This document shows, in pieces, positions 1 to 4,502 of a DNA stretch of 5,047 nt (position 1 is the stretch's first letter; the number at the start of each line of letters is the position of its first letter). The DNA lies in NCBI GenBank assembly GCA_002427055.1, contig DIPA01000112.1:21416-26462 (forward strand), given 5' to 3'. The notes beneath the pieces were generated by a model. That model had not been told where the DNA came from and did not search any database. It worked only from the letters and a program-made list of their open reading frames with translations. The position numbers were made by a program, and so were the translations under genes. This DNA is from Firmicutes bacterium UBA5500 (lineage in GTDB: Bacteria; Bacillota; UBA994; UBA5500).

Positions 1-3
1 GCG

Positions 4-621
4 ATGTATCGAGTGCGGCTAAGACAGCACTTAGAAGAGCACTTGCTAAGTTATTTTTTCGTTGGCGTATTATTCGTAGTGGCCATAATCTTTGGAGCTA
101 TTGCGGTAAAGGCACTCACGTTTAGCCAAAAGCAGGAGCTACTTACTTTCTTGCGCCAGTTTTTTGCTAGTGGGATCGCCGTGCCGACCGGATCAGCCGT
201 TTTCATGCAAACGTTAACGGCTAATCTACAGCTTGTTGGCTTGCTTTGGCTGATGGGCGTCCTAGTCTTTGGCCTACCGGTTGTAATAATCATTGTTTTT
301 TTTCAAGGCTTTGTCCTAGGTTTTTCTGTTGGTTTTTTGGTCCATCAAATGGGGGCAAAAGGCTTTTTCCTAGCAGCTTGCTCCATATTACCACACAATT
401 TTTTACTCGTTCCAGCAATACTCGCCATGTCAGCATTAGCAATTCATTTTATTTTCCAAACCCTACGACCTGCATTACGACCGCGTCGTATCAGTTATCG
501 CCAGCGGTTTGCTCAATATAGTGGTAGCTTTCTGCTGCTGGGCTTGGGCGTCTTCATCGCCAGTGTGATTGAAACCTGGTTCTCGCCCTTACTGGTCAAG
601 TTGATCGCTCGCTTCTTCTGA
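4..621 (+). CDS. spoIIM: Stage II sporulation protein M (engulfment membrane protein)
   Basis: A 205-aa, very hydrophobic protein with the SpoIIM layout. It has a short basic N-terminus, a first membrane segment (about residues 16-37), a polar extracytoplasmic stretch (about 40-74), then membrane segments at about 76-98, 99-115, 120-152 and 174-194. Family-like stretches include SQKQEL (41-46), GFSVGFLVHQMG (106-117) and the C-terminal SPLLVK (194-199). In the family, SpoIIM works with SpoIID and SpoIIP in a septal peptidoglycan-degrading complex, in the mother-cell membrane, that drives forespore engulfment. SpoIIM is the polytopic membrane subunit of that complex. B. subtilis SpoIIM is about 214 aa, so this is close to full length. 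The start is uncertain because only three bases precede the ATG and the ribosome binding site would lie outside the window; the reading frame could extend upstream. Its position a few genes before xerD and deoB matches the Bacillus locus. SpoIIM is sigma-E-dependent in Bacillus; that promoter cannot be seen here. Confidence 0.9.
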   Translation: MYRVRLRQHLEEHLLSYFFVGVLFVVAIIFGAIAVKALTFSQKQELLTFLRQFFASGIAVPTGSAVFMQTLTANLQLVGLLWLMGVLVFGLPVVIIIVFFQGFVLGFSVGFLVHQMGAKGFFLAACSILPHNFLLVPAILAMSALAIHFIFQTLRPALRPRRISYRQRFAQYSGSFLLLGLGVFIASVIETWFSPLLVKLIARFF

Positions 622-680
622 GATGGTTATATTTGGCTGCAAACTGGCAACGTATCTGTGTACCGAGACTTGCTCATCTT

Positions 681-689
681 TGCTATAAT
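681..689 (+). promoter_or_regulatory. Extended -10 promoter for the dac-ddl pair
   Basis: TGC followed by a perfect TATAAT (684-689) makes an extended -10 (TGnTATAAT) for the vegetative sigma factor. No good -35 box sits 16-18 nt upstream, which is tolerated by extended -10 promoters. Transcription would begin around 695-697, at the edge of the ribosome binding site, so the leader would be only about 13-15 nt. The rest of the 88-nt gap after spoIIM shows no convincing terminator, so read-through from spoIIM is also possible. This is an inference from motif match only. Confidence 0.5.
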
Positions 690-695
690 TAACGC

Positions 696-702
696 AAGGA
701 GG
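696..702 (+). promoter_or_regulatory. Ribosome binding site fixing the GTG start of the carboxypeptidase
   Basis: AAGGAGG is a near-perfect anti-16S match. It lies 7 nt before a GTG at 710, and that spacing selects the non-ATG codon as the start. The encoded N-terminus (a basic residue followed by a hydrophobic run) is a proper signal peptide from this codon, which supports the choice. Confidence 0.8.
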
Positions 703-709
703 CAGAGAC

Positions 710-1942
710 GTGCAACGTTTGATTAGCGTAGTTTTGCTCGTGGCATTGGCGTTTATTTCATTCACCTCACCGAGTGAGGCTACTGTTCAGCCTAAAGTAG
801 AGGGCCAACCGAAGGCTACTGCCCTGCCGACGATATCAGCTCAAGCTGCTGCCATATTTGATTTGACGACTGGTGAGGTATTAGCTGGCATCAATGCTGG
901 GCAAAAAGTTTTTCCGGCTAGTACGACAAAGGTACTGACAGCTTTATTAGCGATTGAGCTAGGGGAACTGACGGATATGGTGACTATCAGCAAGCTAGCA
1001 GAGCAGCAGGAAGGTACAGCTCTCTATTGTAGGGCAGGAGAGCAATATTCGTTTCAAGATTTACTATATGCTCTGTTAGTTCTCTCAGCCAACGATGTAG
1101 CTGTTGCACTGGCAGAGCATGTGGCAGGCTCGGTAGAAAGTTTTGCGCAGCTAATGAATGATAAAGCGTTAGCCTTAGGAGCGAAGAATAGTCATTTTGT
1201 AAACCCTAACGGCTTGCCTGACCCAGATCATTATACAACTGCTGCCGATATGGCCAAGATCTTCGTGGCAGCTTATCAACAACCATTGATTAGGGAGATA
1301 ACTGCAACACGGGTATATTACATTGATCTGCCATCAGGCGAACGTCGTGCACTCGTCAATGGCAATAAGATGTTGACGGAATACTCGGGGACACTAGGAG
1401 GTAAGACTGGCTATACGAGTCAAGCAGGAAATTGTCTAGTTACTGCGGCTCAATCTGGTAGTCTTAAACTGGGTGTGTCAGTATTTAAAGCTCAAGGGAA
1501 AGCTGTTTGGGATGATGCTCGCGCATTGCTAGATTACGGCTTTTCCCATTGGTGCAATCTTGCGCTCATCCACAGAGAGCAAGTAGTTACCGCTATGTCT
1601 GCTCGCTACGGCACCGACGTTTTGTTGCGCTCTGGAGATGAACTGCAGATTACCCGCACAAAGGGTGATGAAGAGTTACCTGTTACGTGGGAGTTGTCAC
1701 TGGACAAGCCACTACAGGCTCCACTAGAGGCAGGCCAAGTTGTGGGGCATGTAACGTATTTTGTGGCCGGTGAAGAAGTTGGTGCAGTAAGGGCATGTGT
1801 AGCCCATGCGGTGCCGAGAAATTGGTATACCTATTGGGAAGTAGGATTGGCAATCGGTTGTATTGCCATATCATGGCCCCTTATTGAGGGTAGAGCTAAG
1901 CGGTCTGCTGCGAGACAGCCTGCTGCTCCAAAGAGGAGGTAA
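710..1942 (+). CDS. D-alanyl-D-alanine carboxypeptidase, penicillin-binding protein 5/DacF type (peptidase S11)
   Basis: A 410-aa secreted low-molecular-weight PBP that removes the terminal D-Ala from peptidoglycan pentapeptides outside the membrane. All three serine-acylase motifs are present: S71-T-T-K74 (nucleophile and general base), S126-A-N128, and K232-T-G234. The NPNGLPD stretch (165-171) is also typical of the family. The N-terminus is a signal peptide (hydrophobic residues about 4-19, probable cleavage after SEA near residue 24). The catalytic domain spans about 35-275, and a PBP5-C-type beta domain about 278-365. A hydrophobic segment (about 374-392) followed by a basic tail (RAKR...PKRR) looks like a true membrane anchor rather than the amphipathic helix of classical PBP5. 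The start is GTG with a strong ribosome binding site. The stop is 3 nt before ddl. In Bacillus, dacF lies further downstream in the same neighbourhood and acts in forespore cortex cross-linking; whether this copy is a sporulation or a vegetative enzyme cannot be told. Confidence 0.93.
   Translation: MQRLISVVLLVALAFISFTSPSEATVQPKVEGQPKATALPTISAQAAAIFDLTTGEVLAGINAGQKVFPASTTKVLTALLAIELGELTDMVTISKLAEQQEGTALYCRAGEQYSFQDLLYALLVLSANDVAVALAEHVAGSVESFAQLMNDKALALGAKNSHFVNPNGLPDPDHYTTAADMAKIFVAAYQQPLIREITATRVYYIDLPSGERRALVNGNKMLTEYSGTLGGKTGYTSQAGNCLVTAAQSGSLKLGVSVFKAQGKAVWDDARALLDYGFSHWCNLALIHREQVVTAMSARYGTDVLLRSGDELQITRTKGDEELPVTWELSLDKPLQAPLEAGQVVGHVTYFVAGEEVGAVRACVAHAVPRNWYTYWEVGLAIGCIAISWPLIEGRAKRSAARQPAAPKRR
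1932..1940 (+). promoter_or_regulatory. Ribosome binding site for ddl embedded in the end of the carboxypeptidase gene
   Basis: AGAGGAGGT is a near-ideal Shine-Dalgarno 6 nt before the ddl ATG at 1946. Its AGGAGG also encodes the last two arginines of the carboxypeptidase, and the final T begins that gene's stop codon. This arrangement favours translational coupling of the two genes. Confidence 0.8.
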
Positions 1943-1945
1943 TCA

Positions 1946-2977
1946 ATGGTGGCCCGTCGAACATTGGGCATTTTGTTTGGTGGTCGTTCTGCTGAGCACG
2001 AAGTTTCCGTACAATCGGCCGCGTCTATATGGCGAGCGGTTGACCGCAGTAAATATGAAGTTGTGCCAATTGCAATTAGTAAAGCCGGTAAATGGACGGC
2101 TGGCATGAGCCCCTTGGCCGTCCTTGAGGTAGGGGCGGTTGTCCCGGAACCGGAACAAGCCCAGGATCCAGCCTGCGCCTTAGCTGGGGTGGATATTGCT
2201 TTTCCAGTTCTGCATGGTCCTTATGGTGAGGACGGTACTATTCAGGGTATGCTGGAGATCTTAGATATCCCTTATGTTGGAGCGGGTGTTTTAGCTTCAT
2301 CGCTATGCTTGGACAAGGCGATGGCCAAACTTGTTTTCGCTCAATGTGGATTCCCTCAAGGGCCATTCTTAACCTTTCATCGCAACTACTGCCGCCAACA
2401 ACCGGCCGCTGTACTTAGGGCAGTTGAAGATCAGCTAGGCTTTCCTTGCTTTGTTAAGCCTGCTAACATGGGTAGCAGTGTAGGTATTAGTAAGGTACAT
2501 ATTCCAGATCGATTACCACAAGCTCTCGAATTAGCTGCTGACTATGACAGCAAGATTGTAATTGAAGCATTCATTGATGGACGTGAGATAGAGTGTAGTG
2601 TTCTCGGCAATGAACAACCGATGGCTTCTGTTCCCGGAGAGATCTTGCCGGATGCAGAGTTCTACGATTATCAGGCCAAATATGTGAGTGATTCTCAGGT
2701 GCTCATACCGGCTCCACTGACACCTCAACAGGTGGCTAATGTGCAGCAGTTGGCTATTGACGTTTTTACGGCAGCAGGTTGCTCAGGCTTAGCACGAGTT
2801 GATTTCTTTTTGCGCAATTCGGATGGGCAGCTTCTACTGAATGAGGTAAATACGATGCCAGGTTTTACTCGTATTTCTGCCTACCCCAAACTTTGGGAAG
2901 CGAGTGGTTTGGCATATTCCCAGCTAGTTGATGAGCTAGTGGTTTTGGCTTTAGAACGTTACGCTGAAAGACGTTAA
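1946..2977 (+). CDS. ddl: D-alanine--D-alanine ligase
   Basis: A 343-aa ATP-grasp ligase that joins two D-alanines, using ATP, in the cytoplasm. It supplies the dipeptide that MurF adds to the UDP-MurNAc precursor. Visible motifs are FGGRSAEHEVS (11-21, N-terminal domain with the catalytic Glu), HGPYGEDGTIQG (90-101), FVKPANMGSSVGISKV (169-184, nucleotide-binding and serine loop), EFYDYQAKY (238-246, omega loop), RVDFF (284-288, metal-binding Asp285) and NEVNTMPGFT (299-308, metal ligands and oxyanion region). The omega loop ends in Lys245-Tyr246, matching Lys215-Tyr216 of E. coli DdlB. The Tyr marks D-Ala-D-Ala rather than D-Ala-D-lactate specificity, which has Phe at this position in Leuconostoc. 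The ATG start is set by the ribosome binding site 6 nt upstream and gives the expected N-terminus. It is almost certainly cotranscribed with the carboxypeptidase gene 3 nt upstream. No strong terminator follows it. Confidence 0.96.
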   Translation: MVARRTLGILFGGRSAEHEVSVQSAASIWRAVDRSKYEVVPIAISKAGKWTAGMSPLAVLEVGAVVPEPEQAQDPACALAGVDIAFPVLHGPYGEDGTIQGMLEILDIPYVGAGVLASSLCLDKAMAKLVFAQCGFPQGPFLTFHRNYCRQQPAAVLRAVEDQLGFPCFVKPANMGSSVGISKVHIPDRLPQALELAADYDSKIVIEAFIDGREIECSVLGNEQPMASVPGEILPDAEFYDYQAKYVSDSQVLIPAPLTPQQVANVQQLAIDVFTAAGCSGLARVDFFLRNSDGQLLLNEVNTMPGFTRISAYPKLWEASGLAYSQLVDELVVLALERYAERR

Positions 2978-2985
2978 GAGCTCAA

Positions 2986-3041
2986 ATGTCCGCAAGTCAA
3001 CGATAGGTCGAACTTTTTGTGATGGCATGACGCTTGGACAT
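2986..3041 (+). repeat. Imperfect inverted repeat (dyad) after ddl
   Basis: Two arms face each other. The left arm is ATGTCC (2986-2991) then GTCA (2996-2999); the right arm is TGAC (3028-3031) then GGACAT (3036-3041). Each arm therefore has an outer 6-bp and an inner 4-bp complementary block separated by a 4-nt poorly matched spacer, with 28 nt between the arms. It could be a weak RNA hairpin or an operator. The right arm overlaps the -35 of the candidate promoter for the small membrane-protein gene. It lacks a G+C-rich uninterrupted stem and a following U-run, so it is not a standard terminator. Confidence 0.35.
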
Positions 3042-3055
3042 CTCGCATATATATT
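3027..3055 (+). promoter_or_regulatory. Candidate vegetative-type promoter for the small membrane-protein gene
   Basis: A -35-like ATGACG (3027-3032, 4 of 6 matches to TTGACA) and a -10-like TATATT (3050-3055, 5 of 6 matches to TATAAT) are separated by 17 nt. The predicted start near 3062 leaves a roughly 40-nt leader before the ATG at 3101. Modest motif quality and an A+T-rich patch keep the confidence low. Confidence 0.4.
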
Positions 3056-3086
3056 TGTAAACGCCCTGGGCCAGAGGCAAGGGGAC

Positions 3087-3092
3087 GGGAGG
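3087..3092 (+). promoter_or_regulatory. Ribosome binding site of the small membrane-protein gene
   Basis: GGGAGG lies 8 nt before the ATG at 3101, inside an unusually G-rich stretch (3068-3092). It is the main evidence that the short reading frame is really translated. Confidence 0.65.
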
Positions 3093-3100
3093 CGAGCGTC

Positions 3101-3355
3101 ATGTTTGTGTTGACCATTGGGCCTATTGGTAGGAGTTGGGGGAAGGTGCTGCGGTTTGCGGCTATCATTATCGTCTTGCTACTCATCGTCCTCATTGCGT
3201 GGCGAGTTTTGGGGACTATGACTGCAAATGTGGAGCAAGGTTCTACCCCGGGAGTTATATCGGAGACAATGTCTAGATGGGGAGAACAAGAGGCGGGCAA
3301 CTTTTGGCAGCGATGGCTTGGTAGCCTTAAGCAGTGGTTTCGGTTCGGTTTCTAG
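3101..3355 (+). CDS. Small single-pass membrane protein, function unknown
   Basis: An 84-aa protein that I do not recognise as a defined family. A short N-terminus (about 1-16, with Arg11 and Lys15) leads into one strong membrane helix (about 17-38, rich in Ile, Val and Leu). A polar linker with acidic and Gly/Pro residues (about 41-66) follows, then a Trp/Phe-rich, basic, probably amphipathic tail (about 68-84, WQRW..LKQWFRF). The N-terminal charges suggest N-in, with the tail outside, but this is uncertain. Evidence that it is real: a good ribosome binding site, protein-like composition, a candidate promoter upstream and a strong terminator 7 nt after the stop. It lies directly before xerD, the position of yqzK (DUF4227, also a small single-pass membrane protein) in Bacillus. 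I infer a positional counterpart but see no clear sequence match. No nearby gene fixes its job. Confidence 0.75.
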   Translation: MFVLTIGPIGRSWGKVLRFAAIIIVLLLIVLIAWRVLGTMTANVEQGSTPGVISETMSRWGEQEAGNFWQRWLGSLKQWFRFGF

Positions 3356-3362
3356 TTAGCTG

Positions 3363-3399
3363 TAAGGCCACCCTGATGAGTGGGTGGCCTTAGCTTTTT
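3363..3399 (+). terminator. Rho-independent terminator after the small membrane-protein gene
   Basis: A perfect 11-bp stem, TAAGGCCACCC (3363-3373) with GGGTGGCCTTA (3382-3392), has an 8-nt loop and is followed by a run of five T (3395-3399). AGC at 3358-3360 can extend the stem by pairing with GCT at 3393-3395 across a 2-nt bulge. It starts 7 nt after the stop codon. There is no A-run on the left side, so it looks one-directional. It separates the small gene from xerD. Confidence 0.92.
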
Positions 3400-3471
3400 G
3401 TCATCTTGACATAACATGATTCATTAGCAGGATTTAGCTATTGCTACGTGGAATACTAACACTTACTACGG

Positions 3472-3480
3472 TGCCATAAT
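3472..3480 (+). promoter_or_regulatory. Candidate extended -10 promoter for xerD
   Basis: TGC plus CATAAT (3475-3480, 5 of 6 matches to TATAAT) forms an extended -10. The 17-nt-spaced -35 position is poor. Predicted transcription start is near 3486-3488, giving a leader of about 20 nt. Because the terminator at 3363-3399 blocks read-through, xerD needs a promoter between 3400 and 3495, and this is the best candidate. The ten bases 3472-3481 differ by only one base from 681-690 before the carboxypeptidase gene. Confidence 0.5.
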
Positions 3481-3495
3481 TGCACAGGGATATTT

Positions 3496-3500
3496 GGAGG
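3496..3500 (+). promoter_or_regulatory. Ribosome binding site that decides the xerD start
   Basis: GGAGG ends 5 nt before the ATG at 3506. The in-frame TTG at 3494 overlaps this site, so it cannot be served by it and has no other ribosome binding site upstream. The ATG is therefore preferred and the protein is four residues shorter than the longest open frame. Confidence 0.8.
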
Positions 3501-3505
3501 AACGC

Positions 3506-4393
3506 ATGGAGCAACAGATCGAAGAGTATTTAGCTTATCTAAGCGTGGAACGGGGTTTAGCTCAGAATACACTGGATGCTTATGGACGGGATTTGAGAGC
3601 CTACGCTCGTTTTCTTCAGCAGCATAACTTCACCTCTTTTCGTCAGACAGAAAAAGAGGCGGTGCGTGCGTATCTGGAGCAATTACATAACCTAGGTAGG
3701 GCGTCCTCCACTATTTCTCGCAATTTAGCAGCGATAAAATCCTTTTATCAGTTTCTAGTTAGAGAAGACTTGCTGGCTACTGATCCTACGTTGCACCTAG
3801 ATTCTCCCAAGGTGGCTAAGCGCTTACCGCGGGTTTTGAATCTGAGCGAAGTTGAAACCTTGCTTAACCAACCTAGCTTGGAAGATGCGCACAGCGTTCG
3901 CGATAAGGCTATGTTGGAAGTAATTTATGCCACGGGTATTAGGGTGAGTGAGTTGGTTTCCCTGAATGTTCTCGACATAAATTTGGAAACTGGCTATTTG
4001 CGGTGTATCGGAAAAGGTAGTAAAGAGCGTATTGTTCCCTTGGGTTCGGTTGCTATTAAATATCTGGAGCTATACTTACAAACGGCACGCCCGGAATTGG
4101 TCAAGCGTAGTTCTGAAACCGCATTATTTGTCAACCATCATGGTCGCCGCTTAACCAGGCAGGGGTTCTGGAAGATTGTTAAGCATTACGCTAAAGAGGC
4201 TGATATTGACGAAAATATCACCCCCCACACGTTGCGACACTCTTTCGCGACCCACCTGCTAGAAAATGGCGCTGACTTGCGGTCAGTACAGGAAATGCTC
4301 GGACATGCCGATATTTCTACTACACAGATTTACACGCATGTTACTCGTAATCGACTTAAGGAAGTATATCGTAAATCTCATCCGCGTGCGTAA
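3506..4393 (+). CDS. xerD: Site-specific tyrosine recombinase XerD
   Basis: A 295-aa tyrosine recombinase. With XerC-type partners it resolves chromosome dimers at the dif site near the replication terminus, acting with the FtsK/SpoIIIE-type translocase. The N-terminal SAM-like core-binding domain (about 1-88) contains the characteristic VERGLAQNTLDAYGRDL stretch (14-30). The C-terminal catalytic domain (about 107-290) has the complete active site: Arg146 (ATGIRVSEL), Lys170 (GKGSKER), His241 and Arg244 (HTLRHSFATHLL), His267 (LGHADISTT) and the nucleophile Tyr276 (QIYTHV). These align with Arg148, Lys172, His244, Arg247, His270 and Tyr279 of E. coli XerD. Length matches housekeeping XerD (about 296-298 aa), and the HTLRHSFATHLLENGADLR / QEMLGHADISTTQIYTH block is XerD-like rather than integrase-like. 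The small membrane-protein gene before it and deoB after it match the Bacillus order. Nothing mobile surrounds it, so a phage or transposon integrase is unlikely. Confidence 0.95.
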   Translation: MEQQIEEYLAYLSVERGLAQNTLDAYGRDLRAYARFLQQHNFTSFRQTEKEAVRAYLEQLHNLGRASSTISRNLAAIKSFYQFLVREDLLATDPTLHLDSPKVAKRLPRVLNLSEVETLLNQPSLEDAHSVRDKAMLEVIYATGIRVSELVSLNVLDINLETGYLRCIGKGSKERIVPLGSVAIKYLELYLQTARPELVKRSSETALFVNHHGRRLTRQGFWKIVKHYAKEADIDENITPHTLRHSFATHLLENGADLRSVQEMLGHADISTTQIYTHVTRNRLKEVYRKSHPRA

Positions 4394-4401
4394 CCATAGC
4401 T

Positions 4402-4479
4402 ACCTGTTTCCAACAAATCGTATGGCCCGCTAAGACGCTTAGGAGCGAATCGGGCTTGATTTGAGGGGAGCAGGTTTTT
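4402..4479 (+). terminator. Long hairpin with U-run between xerD and deoB (terminator or attenuator)
   Basis: The gap folds into one long arm. ACCTGTTTCC (4402-4411) pairs with GGGGAGCAGGT-side bases 4466-4475 (10 bp including two G-U pairs). After a 2x2 mismatch, CAAATC (4414-4419) pairs with GATTTG (4458-4463). After an asymmetric internal loop, GCCCG (4425-4429) pairs with CGGGC (4451-4455). The tip has two alternatives: CTAAG/CTTAG around ACG (4430-4442), or CGCT/AGCG around TAGG (4436-4447). The 3' base of the stem runs directly into TTTTT (4475-4479). It starts 8 nt after the xerD stop and ends 8 nt before the deoB ribosome binding site, so it may end xerD transcripts or act as a conditional leader for deoB. 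No good promoter is visible between it and deoB. Confidence 0.6.
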
Positions 4480-4487
4480 GATTTAGT

Positions 4488-4493
4488 AAGGAG
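4488..4493 (+). promoter_or_regulatory. Ribosome binding site that decides the deoB start
   Basis: AAGGAG lies 9 nt before GTG at 4503. An in-frame ATG at 4494 directly abuts the site (0 nt spacing) and is probably not used. Starting at GTG gives MSRVIIIVLDS, the normal short lead into the first metal-binding Asp of the family. Confidence 0.7.
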
Positions 4494-4502
4494 ATGAAAC
4501 TA

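Noticed and set aside
1943..2158. Open frames on both strands within the start of ddl
   Set aside because: They are shadows of the ddl reading frame, which has full family motifs, and they have no plausible translation signals or domains.
3047..3063. Possible dif half-site: TTTGTAAAC beside ATATAT resembles the XerD arm and centre of Firmicute dif, about 440 nt from xerD
   Set aside because: About 8 of 11 positions fit the XerD arm, but the 11 bases where the XerC arm should be (3036-3046) do not match at all. The similarity is mostly A+T-rich sequence and dif normally lies at the terminus region.
2974..3300. 108-codon open frame on the minus strand across the ddl end and the small membrane-protein gene
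   Set aside because: It overlaps ddl by only a few bases but is antisense to most of the small gene. It lacks a convincing ribosome binding site and has no recognisable domain; the forward gene has a ribosome binding site and terminator.
3406..3411. Perfect -35 hexamer TTGACA just after the terminator
   Set aside because: No acceptable -10 lies 15-19 nt downstream (best is CAGGAT at 3428-3433, 3 of 6 matches), so I preferred the extended -10 at 3472-3480 for xerD.
3494..3505. TTG at 3494 as the xerD start
   Set aside because: It overlaps the GGAGG ribosome binding site that serves the ATG at 3506, and no other ribosome binding site precedes it.
3506..4393. Tyrosine recombinase as a sign of an integrated mobile element
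   Set aside because: Sequence, length and the deoB neighbour fit housekeeping XerD. No tRNA, direct repeats or cargo genes are visible.
4494..4502. ATG at 4494 as the deoB start
   Set aside because: It directly abuts AAGGAG with no spacer. The in-frame GTG at 4503 has 9-nt spacing, although ATG use cannot be fully excluded.
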